A stretch of 64,000 nt of DNA from Jingyaoa shaoxingensis (GTDB lineage Bacteria; Bacillota; Clostridia; Lachnospirales; Lachnospiraceae): positions 62,001 through 126,000 of the forward strand of contig NZ_JACRSZ010000008.1 in NCBI RefSeq assembly GCF_014385005.1, in the 5' to 3' direction. The notes under the pieces are model-generated. The model had not been told where the DNA came from. It worked only from the letters and a program-made list of their open reading frames with translations, and ran no database searches. Within the stretch, counting starts at the first letter, position 1, and each line of letters starts with the position of its first letter. Both the position numbers and the translations under genes were made by a program. Below are positions 35,530-44,610 of this stretch, in pieces.

Positions 35530-36828
35530 TCAGGATTTAGCCGCTTCAATAACAGCCTCACCTTTTTTCTGCAAGTTATCAAGTGCTGTATCAATATCGG
35601 TTGCACCTGTAATGTAAGCATTGAACTCACTGGTCAAAGTATCATTAATATCTGCCCAAATTCCTGCATACTCCCATGAAGTGCCTACTTTTGCCATGTT
35701 TACAAAGGCTTCTTTATTGTAAGCTACACCGCCTCCATAGTTGGTCTTAAACTCCTCACTTTCCAGATACTCGGTAAGTGCCGGAATGCCTACGCCATCC
35801 TCATCCACTGCTTTCTGAACTTCATAATTGGTTGTCATATATTCTATAAGATCATATGCCAATTCCGGATGCTCTGTTGTTTTAGACATACCAAAACCCT
35901 GAAGCCGCATATTCGTATTCCAACGCGTGTCATACGTTTCACTAATTGGAAGTTCCACAATATCCCATTTAAAATTGTCACCAATCTGTTTCTGATAACT
36001 TGCAATATCACCCGTCATTGCTATAGCCATGGCATATTTTCCAGTAACAAATCCACCTGTTGTCGTTGTTTTTGTTACTTCATTAGAACAATATCCATCT
36101 TTATGAAGATCCCCAAGAAGCTGGAATGCTGCTTTGAACTTTTCATTATTTGTTGCCTGCATAACCATATTTTCTGTATCATACATTTTCGGTTCTCCAT
36201 AGAGTGCTCGTACAAGTTCACACACCCAACCGCCAAACCACATACCATATGTTTTCTCAGGTCCCTCACCAGAAGTTAGTGTTTTGGCAAGTTCTACAAA
36301 TTCTGTTTCTGTCCAATCCGCAGTAGGATATTCCAGATTTGCTTCATCAAAAATGTCTTTATTGTATGCAATTACATAATTAGAATACATATAAGGAAGA
36401 GAAAGCAGTTCTCCATCAAAATCAAAAATATCCAACAAACTTTCGTCCCAGCAACCTGCTGATCCACTTGCCTCCAAATACGGTGTCAAATCAGCAAATA
36501 AATCCTCAGATGCAAATGGGGAAAAAATATCACGCGACATACGGATAACATCCGGTGCCTTCCCAGAGGAAAACCACACTTGTAACTTGGTAGGATAATC
36601 TGGACCTGCACAATATGTATAATCCAATGTTACATTAGGATGATCTGCTTTCCAAATTTCCAGGAGCTGATCCAATCGATCAATCTCCGACTGTTCTGCC
36701 CAGAATGCCATTGATAAATGTACATTTTCTTCCGTATCCGCTGCCCAGACGTTTGCTGTCCCAGACATTGCCATAAGCGAAGCCAATACTCCTGCAACCA
36801 TTCTTTTTAATTTCTTTGTTGTTTTCAT
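35530..36828 (-). CDS. Extracellular carbohydrate-binding protein without lipobox
   Basis: This 432-residue ABC binding protein belongs to family 1 (PF01547/PF13416 type). The mature part has DYTYCAGPDYPTKLQVWFSSGKAPDVIRMSRD and SLPYMYSNYVIAYNKDIFDEANL, as in oligosaccharide binders. The signal peptide (1-29) ends ANVWA with no cysteine, so it is not an obvious lipoprotein. ATG 36828 follows GGAGGG. It supplies substrate to the two permeases downstream. Confidence 0.9.
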   Translation of the reverse strand: MKTTKKLKRMVAGVLASLMAMSGTANVWAADTEENVHLSMAFWAEQSEIDRLDQLLEIWKADHPNVTLDYTYCAGPDYPTKLQVWFSSGKAPDVIRMSRDIFSPFASEDLFADLTPYLEASGSAGCWDESLLDIFDFDGELLSLPYMYSNYVIAYNKDIFDEANLEYPTADWTETEFVELAKTLTSGEGPEKTYGMWFGGWVCELVRALYGEPKMYDTENMVMQATNNEKFKAAFQLLGDLHKDGYCSNEVTKTTTTGGFVTGKYAMAIAMTGDIASYQKQIGDNFKWDIVELPISETYDTRWNTNMRLQGFGMSKTTEHPELAYDLIEYMTTNYEVQKAVDEDGVGIPALTEYLESEEFKTNYGGGVAYNKEAFVNMAKVGTSWEYAGIWADINDTLTSEFNAYITGATDIDTALDNLQKKGEAVIEAAKS

Positions 36829-36888
36829 AAGCGCCCTCCATATCATTTATCTTATTTTTTACACTCATTTTTATATATAAGTATCTCG

Positions 36889-37920
36889 TTACATTGCACA
36901 AAATGAATATGCAAAAATACATCGTCTGTTTGAGACTGCCTGTTCTGGCATACCACCGTTCATAGAAAATGCCTCCAGCTCTCCAATTGAATCTGCATAT
37001 TCTTCATTTAGAGCAAAAAATATTTCCTCTTTTTCCGAAAGTTCAATTGCTCTGGTCCAACCCTTAGTCGAAACACTTTTGCAAAAATGCAACAGACCTG
37101 TATCCTGCTCAATCTTAAAAACAGACACATTGTTACATCCCCTGTTACTTGCATATAAATATTTTCCGTCTTTAGAAACCAATATATCTGCCGCCAGATT
37201 TTCTCCAACAAAACTCTCTGGAAGAGCTGAAATCTTCTGTATGTTTTTCCAAGATTCTTCATACGTAAAAACATAGATTTCCGATGATAATTCTGTCAAC
37301 AGATAACACCATTTCCCATCAGGGTGAAAAGCTATATGCCGCGGTCCGCAACCAGGAGTTGCTTTCCATTCAAATTCAAATTTTACAGTTTTGCTTTTTT
37401 GCTCTATTGAAAGCATGTATAGTCTATCTGCTCCAAGATCTGACACAATTGCCAGTCGTTCCTCTGGAGACAGATACACAGAATGTGGATGTGAACTTTC
37501 TTGTCTTTTTACATTTGGTCCACTACCTTCAAACATAAAGGACTTAACCATTTCTAATTTGGGCAATTCTGCTACAACAGAAAATATCAATACTTCTCCC
37601 GTTCCATAACAACTTGCAAATAAAAGCCTTCCATCTTTACTGCTCTGTAAATGACTGAATGTTCCTTTTTTATAAATATAAGAAGTCAAAAGCTGTAGCT
37701 CGCCTTCCGAGATTATTCTGTACACAGCAATCATCCCCTGTCCATCATATTCACCTGCTGCAAACAGATAAGGAGCATCAGTACTTTTACAGAGATAAGT
37801 AATATTCTGTACCTCACTTTTCTCAAACAGGATGGAAAATAATTTATTTTCCCAATTATATTCCCATGCAATAATTCCATTATTCTTCTGATGAATTCCT
37901 GTATACAGAATCGTTCTCAT
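36889..37920 (-). CDS. Lactonase-family beta-propeller protein
   Basis: This 343-residue seven-bladed propeller belongs to the 6-phosphogluconolactonase/lactonase family (PF10282). Repeats include HPHSVYLSPEERLAIVSDLG, GPRHIAFHPDGKWCYLLTEL and LVSKDGKYLYASNRG, the usual family landmarks. It has no signal peptide. ATG 37920 follows AGGAG, nine bases after the dehydrogenase. It could open a sugar lactone made by the short-chain dehydrogenase, giving an oxidative sugar route; that step is inference. Confidence 0.85.
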   Translation of the reverse strand: MRTILYTGIHQKNNGIIAWEYNWENKLFSILFEKSEVQNITYLCKSTDAPYLFAAGEYDGQGMIAVYRIISEGELQLLTSYIYKKGTFSHLQSSKDGRLLFASCYGTGEVLIFSVVAELPKLEMVKSFMFEGSGPNVKRQESSHPHSVYLSPEERLAIVSDLGADRLYMLSIEQKSKTVKFEFEWKATPGCGPRHIAFHPDGKWCYLLTELSSEIYVFTYEESWKNIQKISALPESFVGENLAADILVSKDGKYLYASNRGCNNVSVFKIEQDTGLLHFCKSVSTKGWTRAIELSEKEEIFFALNEEYADSIGELEAFSMNGGMPEQAVSNRRCIFAYSFCAM

Positions 37921-37929
37921 CCCAATCTC

Positions 37930-38739
37930 CTACTTTACAATATAAGTTCCTCTTCCATGAATACCGTCGTAATCTTCCGTCTCATCCATAGAATTTACCC
38001 CGCATGCCTGTCCACCATCAACTAAGAAATCCGCACCGGTGATAAATCCTGCCTCTTCAGAACAAAGGAACGCCGCCATGTATCCTATATCTTCTCCTGT
38101 TCCTGTTCTTCCAATCGGAATACGATCTGCATCCCCTTCATAAGTCTTATCTTCGTATCCCTTTGGATTAATAGCAATACAACCTGGTGATACAGTATTT
38201 GCTCTGATTCCAAATGGACCAAACTCTCTGGCAATAGATTGTACAGAACGTTTCAAGCCTGCTTTCATACCACCATAAATACAATCAATAGGGGTCGGCT
38301 GTATAGATTTTATAGATGCAGTAAAAACCATACTGCCTTTGATTTTATTATCAATCATATGCTGCCCAACCAAAGTTGCCAAAAGAATGCCAGCTCTGTA
38401 ATTCACCATATACACATGATCAATTTCCTCTACTTTTGCATAACGCAGATATTTTTCGTATCCTACCCCTGCATTGCTCATAAGTACGTCAATTTTTCCA
38501 TAAATGCCAACTGCTGTATCAACCAGCTTATAAATATCCTCCACTTTACTTAAATCGCAATCAAATAATTCACATCGAACACCATATTTTTCGGTTACAT
38601 GTTGCTGCACTTCTTTTGCCTTTTCTGTCTCACCATTGTATGCAAGAAAAAGATCATATCCTTTTTCTGCAAATACATTAGCAACTCCTCTGCCAACCCC
38701 TCTGTTGGCACCTGTAATAATTGCTGTTTTTCTACCCAT
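37930..38739 (-). CDS. Short-chain dehydrogenase/reductase
   Basis: This 269-residue Rossmann-fold oxidoreductase has TGANRGVG (9-16), which binds NAD(P), then NAG in LMSNAGVG and the catalytic Ser in FTASIKS, with Tyr and Lys in YGGMK (YxxxK). The C-terminal FLVDGGQAC is typical. ATG 38739 follows GGGAGG. It lies between the anchored binding protein and the lactonase. A sugar or sugar-lactone redox step is plausible; the substrate is unknown. Confidence 0.9.
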   Translation of the reverse strand: MGRKTAIITGANRGVGRGVANVFAEKGYDLFLAYNGETEKAKEVQQHVTEKYGVRCELFDCDLSKVEDIYKLVDTAVGIYGKIDVLMSNAGVGYEKYLRYAKVEEIDHVYMVNYRAGILLATLVGQHMIDNKIKGSMVFTASIKSIQPTPIDCIYGGMKAGLKRSVQSIAREFGPFGIRANTVSPGCIAINPKGYEDKTYEGDADRIPIGRTGTGEDIGYMAAFLCSEEAGFITGADFLVDGGQACGVNSMDETEDYDGIHGRGTYIVK

Positions 38740-38765
38740 TTTTCGACCTCCCTATTATTTTTTAT

Positions 38766-40034
38766 TTATGGTACATATATATATGTCGGTATCGTTAGAC
38801 TCTCAAACAGTTCTTCTGTGCTCGCAATTACATCCTCAATTTTCTGATCTGAGAGCAGTCTGGCTGTCATATCCTTGAAAGGTTCTTTGATCCACCAGGC
38901 ACATTTATCCATATATACTTCATAATCATACTCTTTTTTATATGATGAATTTTCATCTGCTTCCGTATTGAGTAAATGCATCCCTTCTGGCATTTCTATA
39001 TCATTTTCGTCCACATCTGTTGATAAAAATTCTATAAGAAGATTTGCATTTTCTTTTGCATCAGATTTTGAATCGATTCCAAGAATAAAGCTCAGAGAAT
39101 TGATTTCATTTACCTCACCTTCCTCGACAATCAAAGAACCCGGCATATAATTTTTTTCGAAATCATTTCCCAACTGCTGATATAATGACCATATATCACT
39201 CATTATCACAACTGCTTTATCTGACTCAAACGCATCCATAGCCTCTGCTATATTAAGCAGCAAATTTTTATTCGTAAAATAACCTTTTTGGCTCAAATTA
39301 TAAATTAATTCCATGTATTCCAACAAAACCGGATCATCTGCCCTGACTTTTCCATTCTGAAGATCATTTGCAAAAGAGCTTGTCTGATTAAAATTCCTCA
39401 GTACCAACATCAACCATTGTATGTACATTTCATAAAAGCCTTTTTCATCTTCACCTCCAAAAATAATTGGCGTGATTCCTCTTCTTAATGCCTCTCGGAA
39501 AATCTTTTCCAAGTCTTGCGCATTTTTCGGAATTTCGTAATTCAGTTTTTCCAAAACTGAAAGATTATAGCAGGCAACCAGTTTATTTGATATAAAGGGA
39601 ATTGCATACTGACATTTATTCACTTCATAAATTTTTAGGTTTTCTGACTGATAATTATCAAGATATGTTTCTCCTGTCAAATCAGTCAGACGTCCTCTGG
39701 TTTCCAGTGATAAAAACGTGTCATACTTCGGTTTCATAAATATTACATCTGCTATTTTTTTCTCACTGCTGATCTGCTCCCGCATAAAATCTTCATAATA
39801 GCTTTCTGAAACAAAAGACACTTGCATCTTTATAGACGGATATTTTGCCTCAAACTTCTGAAATATATGGTCAAACAGATCTGTTTTTTCTCCCCAGATT
39901 AGCACATCCAGAAGTTCTTTTTCTTTTGCAGATGTTTTATTTTTCCCCAACAGTGAAAAAACAAATGCGCTTCCTAAAACTATCGTCAAAAGAACGGTTA
40001 TTACAATTTTTTTATTTTTCTTGTTTGTAATCAT
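38766..40034 (-). CDS. Membrane-anchored solute-binding protein, likely co-sensor
   Basis: This 422-residue protein of the ABC solute-binding family has an uncleaved N-terminal membrane helix (about 9-29, KKIVITVLLTIVLGSAFVFSLL) and no lipobox. The binding fold then starts (LLDVLIWGEKTDLFDHIFQKFE). The C-terminus contains SLSFILGIDS and a charged helical end. ATG 40034 follows AGGGTG. It is next to the regulator gene. A sugar-binding protein fixed in the membrane beside a kinase recalls co-sensors of LytS-type kinases, so I infer it presents ligand to the kinase. Confidence 0.8.
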   Translation of the reverse strand: MITNKKNKKIVITVLLTIVLGSAFVFSLLGKNKTSAKEKELLDVLIWGEKTDLFDHIFQKFEAKYPSIKMQVSFVSESYYEDFMREQISSEKKIADVIFMKPKYDTFLSLETRGRLTDLTGETYLDNYQSENLKIYEVNKCQYAIPFISNKLVACYNLSVLEKLNYEIPKNAQDLEKIFREALRRGITPIIFGGEDEKGFYEMYIQWLMLVLRNFNQTSSFANDLQNGKVRADDPVLLEYMELIYNLSQKGYFTNKNLLLNIAEAMDAFESDKAVVIMSDIWSLYQQLGNDFEKNYMPGSLIVEEGEVNEINSLSFILGIDSKSDAKENANLLIEFLSTDVDENDIEMPEGMHLLNTEADENSSYKKEYDYEVYMDKCAWWIKEPFKDMTARLLSDQKIEDVIASTEELFESLTIPTYIYVP

Positions 40035-40090
40035 ATTCTATCACCCTGTTTATTTTGGTTATATATCGCAGATTTCAGATTTTGTTTTCT

Positions 40091-41602
40091 TTATTCGTAT
40101 TTATCGCATCTTTTTTGGAACTCTTTTGGCGTCATACCTGTACATCGTTTAAATAACTGACTGAAATAACGTCCATCATGATACCCTAACTTCACTGCTA
40201 CTTCGTATACACGTGCATCTGGTTCATTCAACATATTCTTTGCTTTATCCATCTTAATATCCGTGACTATATCTGAAAAAGTTTTCCCACATTCTTTCAC
40301 GAATAATTCACTCAAATATGTAGCATTAATATTATATTTCTTTGCATAATCTTTCAAAAGTTTTACTTCTGAATAATTATCACGAATATCTTTTTGGATA
40401 TTGTAAATAACAGGATGTAGTATTTTCTTCTCCATTTTTTCCATTTTTTCTGTAAGCTTTTTTAATGTTTCGGTTGTTCTTACAGCAATTTCCATTTCAG
40501 AAAATTCCCGTTTTATTTTTGGAAATGAATCATAAAATTCTTTAAAGAGCAGTTGTTTCTCGCCTTTTTCTTCATTCATGGCTATATAAAGATAATACGA
40601 AAGTCGAATCATAAGATTTTGTCTTTCCTGAATGCTGTTTGTTTTATTGAAATATAACACCAGTTTTTCAGCAACTTGATCAAATTTTTTGTCTTTCCAT
40701 AATGCATAAATTATTCTTTCCTCTTCAAGTTTTGCATCTTTCATCTGTATGATCATATGTTGATTTGTTCTGTCATTTTCCATGCACTGTTCCACTTCCA
40801 GATATTTGGAATATAAATCTCTTCCATCGAAAAATCCTGTCTCAATATGAGCAATAGGAAGGAATAAATTATTTTCCAGCACATCCACCATTTCTTCACA
40901 TAATTTTTTTATCTGATATTCTATTTGTTGTGTCTGCATTGTAGAATGAAAATATTCTGTATAAAAAATCAGATAGAACATGTTATATGATTCACTGATC
41001 AGGCAATACTGAATTTTCTGCTGCTTCACTTCCAACAATTCTTCTATGATATTTTTTACTGCGTACAAAATAAGACCTGAATCAGATGGCGTAAACCCTC
41101 CTATTTTCTGATATTCCTGGATCCTACATCCAGATAAAATGACCTGTTTTTTCCAAAATAAAGATTCTGACGAAATCAACCCATGAAGCATATCGGAAAT
41201 TTGTATCTGTAATTTATTATCACGATCCATATTTTTGACTTTAACCATTTCTATCAATTCACAAACCGTTTCCTGTACTGATTTTATTGTAATGGGTTTA
41301 ATTAAAAAATCATGTACCTGATACTGAAGTGCAGTTCTGGCATATTCAAAATCTGCATAAGCGGTAACTATGACAATTATCGTATCCTGAGACAATTCCC
41401 GTATCTGGCGAGTCATTTCTAATCCATCGCATACAGGCATTCGAATATCTGTTAAAACAATTTCTGGTTTATATTTTTTAAAAAGTTCTAACCCCTCTTC
41501 TCCATGACAAGCTGTAAATACTTCCAGTGGAAACATTTTCTGTATCTGTTTGGCCACACTTTCTCGGATTAGTCGTTCATCTTCTACATATAATAATCTC
41601 AT
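40091..41602 (-). CDS. YesN-type response regulator with AraC domain
   Basis: This 503-residue regulator has a receiver domain with the acidic pair in YVEDERL, phospho-acceptor Asp in IVLTDIRMPV (near 52) and Lys in LIKPIT. A helical linker follows, then an AraC double helix-turn-helix (about 400-503, ending PKEFQKRCDKYE). Its ATG overlaps the kinase stop by four bases (ATGA), so the pair is translationally coupled. It is expected to activate its own operon through the direct repeats at 43379-43410. Confidence 0.93.
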   Translation of the reverse strand: MRLLYVEDERLIRESVAKQIQKMFPLEVFTACHGEEGLELFKKYKPEIVLTDIRMPVCDGLEMTRQIRELSQDTIIVIVTAYADFEYARTALQYQVHDFLIKPITIKSVQETVCELIEMVKVKNMDRDNKLQIQISDMLHGLISSESLFWKKQVILSGCRIQEYQKIGGFTPSDSGLILYAVKNIIEELLEVKQQKIQYCLISESYNMFYLIFYTEYFHSTMQTQQIEYQIKKLCEEMVDVLENNLFLPIAHIETGFFDGRDLYSKYLEVEQCMENDRTNQHMIIQMKDAKLEEERIIYALWKDKKFDQVAEKLVLYFNKTNSIQERQNLMIRLSYYLYIAMNEEKGEKQLLFKEFYDSFPKIKREFSEMEIAVRTTETLKKLTEKMEKMEKKILHPVIYNIQKDIRDNYSEVKLLKDYAKKYNINATYLSELFVKECGKTFSDIVTDIKMDKAKNMLNEPDARVYEVAVKLGYHDGRYFSQLFKRCTGMTPKEFQKRCDKYE

Positions 41603-43296
41603 GTCTCTTTCCTGCCTTTCGCCTCTGTTTTTATATTAATTACCAACATAAACATATGATTTTCATAATGTACCTGTAGCTCCGCATTACTGCCATACAT
41701 TAATTTTAATCTTCGGTAAACATTATATAGTCCTATTCCTAATGATTTCACTTCGGTTTCATTCGGTCGATAATCTTCTGTAAATTTTCTTTTCAAATTT
41801 TCCAATTCTATTGGTTTTAATTCTGCATAATTATTACTAAAACAAAAGGATATGATTCCATTTTCTTTTTTAGCTGTAAGTTTAATTTCTACTGTTTCCA
41901 TATGAAATTCCACACTATGCTTAATCGCATTTTCAACAATGGGTTGAAATGTTAGTTTGGGAATTTCCAGAGACTGTAATTCCTTTGGAACATCTGCGAA
42001 ATAGCAAAATCGATCTTCATATCTCTTGGACTGTAATAACAAATATTGCTCTACATGCTCTAATTCCTGTCCTACTGTAGATGGTGCATCAATTTCATAT
42101 AAGCCATACCGCAAAAGATTTGACAGTGCATCCACCATTTCACATGCCTCTATAGCTCTTTCTTCATCTAAAATCATCCAATAGATAGAATTTAGTGTAT
42201 TATATAAAAAATGGGGATTTAACTGTGATAGAAGAAAACGCATTTCCAATTTTCGATTCTGTTCTTTTTCAATAGAAAGCTCTGTTAACATCCTAGAAAA
42301 CTGTACACTCAAAGCATTGATTTCTTCCACCTGACTGTGTGGAAGCTGAATGCAAAAATCTCCCTGCTCAATTTGTTTCATAACTCCAGTTAATTCTAAC
42401 GTTGGACGCTTGATCCACTTTATCCATATACTGCTGCAAAACAAACTGAGCAGCATGACAGGACTCATACAAATCAATACAATAATGATACTCTTACAGG
42501 ATTCCTCAAGCAAATAGGAACGCGCATAATGCCCCACGACTTTCAGATTATTGTTAATTAATGATTCTTCTGTAAAATATCCTTCTCTTTCTGATAACTG
42601 AAACTTCTTTTTTTCCTGTTCTCTTAACAAAAGAGGAATATTTTTATTATCACAAACATAATACTGCATAACCGCTTTTTCATTTTGACTTATCGTTTCA
42701 ATCCATTTAGTGTTAACAACCAGAAATTGATAACCTATAATTTTTCGACTACTTGACGCATATATTGTTCTACCAAATACACTATACGGTTTTTCAATTC
42801 CTTTTATAATCAGTCCATTTTCTTCTGGCAAAAGTGTAAACCCACTTTCAAGTTTGGAAATTTGCTTAAACCACTTCTTCTCCCTGAGTTCATAGCAGTT
42901 CTGAATTCCAACAATATCATTTTGAATATGATATGGTTCTCCAATTAAAGGATAAATAATCATATCGCTAATGGCTGGATGACTTGTGCTCAAAGATTCC
43001 AACAGCTGATGCGTACAATATTTTTCATAAACTGAAGATTCCTGAGCATTATCTCTTTGTAATGCCTGTTGTACTGAAATATTCAAATAAGAATTATCCG
43101 CAATGGTATATATACTATTTAAATCCTTTCCGAGTAATTCAGCCACTTGGTTAGTGTTTGCTTTTAGCATTTCTGAAATACTGTCTCTTTTTGAATAAAA
43201 ACTGGTAATTCCTATAATACAAGATGAAATCAACAATATTACGCATTGTGCAATAACAATAAAAGTGATCCATGATAAATTCACTTTTGCTTTCAT
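41599..43296 (-). CDS. LytS/YesM-type sensor kinase with altered G1 box
   Basis: This 565-residue kinase has a membrane helix (about 9-33), an extracellular region of about 235 residues, a second helix (about 268-292), a HAMP-like linker, His362 in QLNPHFLYNT, and N-box QPIVENAIKHS with Asn456. The G1 box, normally DxGxG, reads SNNYA (about 487-491), so the adenine-binding Asp and glycines are missing; G2 SLGIGL is kept (518-523). Activity may be reduced or use another geometry. ATG 43296 lies behind GGAAGG; an ATG at 43305 is too close to it. It is first in the operon. Confidence 0.88.
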   Translation of the reverse strand: MKAKVNLSWITFIVIAQCVILLISSCIIGITSFYSKRDSISEMLKANTNQVAELLGKDLNSIYTIADNSYLNISVQQALQRDNAQESSVYEKYCTHQLLESLSTSHPAISDMIIYPLIGEPYHIQNDIVGIQNCYELREKKWFKQISKLESGFTLLPEENGLIIKGIEKPYSVFGRTIYASSSRKIIGYQFLVVNTKWIETISQNEKAVMQYYVCDNKNIPLLLREQEKKKFQLSEREGYFTEESLINNNLKVVGHYARSYLLEESCKSIIIVLICMSPVMLLSLFCSSIWIKWIKRPTLELTGVMKQIEQGDFCIQLPHSQVEEINALSVQFSRMLTELSIEKEQNRKLEMRFLLSQLNPHFLYNTLNSIYWMILDEERAIEACEMVDALSNLLRYGLYEIDAPSTVGQELEHVEQYLLLQSKRYEDRFCYFADVPKELQSLEIPKLTFQPIVENAIKHSVEFHMETVEIKLTAKKENGIISFCFSNNYAELKPIELENLKRKFTEDYRPNETEVKSLGIGLYNVYRRLKLMYGSNAELQVHYENHMFMLVINIKTEAKGRKET

Positions 43297-43378
43297 AAAA
43301 CACATCCTTCCTATAAACCATTTTCACTCTATTTAATATATACCATATCAAGAGCTAGCACAAAATATAATGCATTTC

Positions 43379-43410
43379 ATATTTTGTTTGCTATTCTAAT
43401 ATTTTGTTTG
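43379..43410 (-). promoter_or_regulatory. Direct repeats upstream of the kinase operon (candidate regulator site)
   Basis: ATATTTTGTTTG occurs at 43379-43390 and 43399-43410, exactly 20 bases apart (two helical turns). An inverted CAAAATAT half-site lies at 43361-43368. Paired direct repeats like this are typical of AraC-type regulator sites. Confidence 0.5.
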
Positions 43411-43477
43411 TTAATGTTAGTAAAGCAATTTATTTTACGCTTATCGTTATTATAAATCCCAAACACCCTTACGCATA

Positions 43478-43510
43478 AAAAAGCTCATGGTATTTCTCCA
43501 TGAGCTTTTT
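43478..43510 (-). terminator. Terminator of the pentose (xylB) operon
   Basis: A perfect 13-base inverted repeat AAAAAGCTCATGG / CCATGAGCTTTTT lies 40 bases after the Gfo/Idh gene. Confidence 0.9.
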
Positions 43511-43549
43511 CAACAGTCTTATAATATCTATCATTATATGCTATAAATT

Positions 43550-44551
43550 TTAATCCTGTGGATATTTTAATCCCCACTGTTTTCTTAACATATCACACTG
43601 TTTTAATATTGATGCAGTCTCTTCCCAGGTCATGACCGGTGATTCTTTGATTCCATTTCGGATACACTGATTCACATGTGCGATCTCGAATTGATATCCT
43701 TCATCTTCAATTCCTGCAATCTTCTGTGGTGCCGGACATTCAATAGTTTCTGTTTTGTCTCCCACTGTCAGTTGTAGCTGCCATGGTTTCCAGAACTGCG
43801 GGATCACCATATGTCCTTTTGTACCATAGATATAAGCCGTATCAATCATATCAGTACGTATGGCACTGCACATCAGACCCAATTCACCTTTATCATACTG
43901 GGCAATCCATGCTGCCTGTTCATCCACCTGCAGATGATGTTCATCTGTATCCATAGATGCCACACCGCTGATGGATATCGGTTCTTTTTTCAGTATCATC
44001 TTGGTAAAATGCAGATCGTATACTCCTACGTCCAGAAGACTTCCTCCTGCACGGTTCGGATCCATTAATCTGGATGTCATATCTTCATTGCGGAAAGAAA
44101 AATTGGTGCTTACTACACGCACATCTCCGATGTCCTTTAAATGTGCCTCGATCTCTTTGATCAATGGGAAGAATCTGGTCCATACTGCTTCCATCAGGAA
44201 TACCTGATTCTTCTTCGCACACTCTGTCATTTTCTCCCACTGATGCACATTGATACCTGCTGGTTTTTCCACCAGTACAGACTTTCCAGCTTCCATAGCT
44301 TTGATTGCCAGCTCCATATGTGCGGTATGCGGTACCGGGATATAGACAATGTCAATATCTTCTCTTGCCAGCATCTCTTCATATGTCATCACTTCCGGTA
44401 TCTGAAACTTTTCCGCGGTCTTTGCAGCACTTTCTCTGGTTCTGGATGCTACTGCCACGATCTCCATATCATCAATCTGACGTGCCCCTTTCATCCAACG
44501 GTCCAAAATCTTTCCGGCTCCAAGAAGTCCCCAGCGTATTTTCTTGCTCAT
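43550..44551 (-). CDS. Gfo/Idh/MocA family oxidoreductase
   Basis: This 333-residue NAD(P)-dependent sugar oxidoreductase has N-terminal GLLGAGK (about 8-14) for the dinucleotide, EKP in VLVEKPAG (near 93) and a C-terminal alpha/beta domain with GSLLDVGVYDLHF. The family acts on inositols, glucose, xylose or anhydro-sugars. ATG 44551 follows GGGGG. It is the last gene of the xylB operon, so a pentose or sugar-lactone role is likely but unproven. Confidence 0.9.
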   Translation of the reverse strand: MSKKIRWGLLGAGKILDRWMKGARQIDDMEIVAVASRTRESAAKTAEKFQIPEVMTYEEMLAREDIDIVYIPVPHTAHMELAIKAMEAGKSVLVEKPAGINVHQWEKMTECAKKNQVFLMEAVWTRFFPLIKEIEAHLKDIGDVRVVSTNFSFRNEDMTSRLMDPNRAGGSLLDVGVYDLHFTKMILKKEPISISGVASMDTDEHHLQVDEQAAWIAQYDKGELGLMCSAIRTDMIDTAYIYGTKGHMVIPQFWKPWQLQLTVGDKTETIECPAPQKIAGIEDEGYQFEIAHVNQCIRNGIKESPVMTWEETASILKQCDMLRKQWGLKYPQD

Positions 44552-44578
44552 GATTTTCGCCCCCATTTTAAACAGAAA

Positions 44579-44598
44579 GGGACCAACAGCGTGGTCCC
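44579..44598 (-). other. Intercistronic hairpin between xylB and the Gfo/Idh gene
   Basis: GGGACCA / TGGTCCC (44579-44585 and 44592-44598) lies between the two genes and may reduce read-through or stabilise the upstream mRNA. Confidence 0.5.
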
Positions 44599-44610
44599 CT
44601 TATCTCTTTT

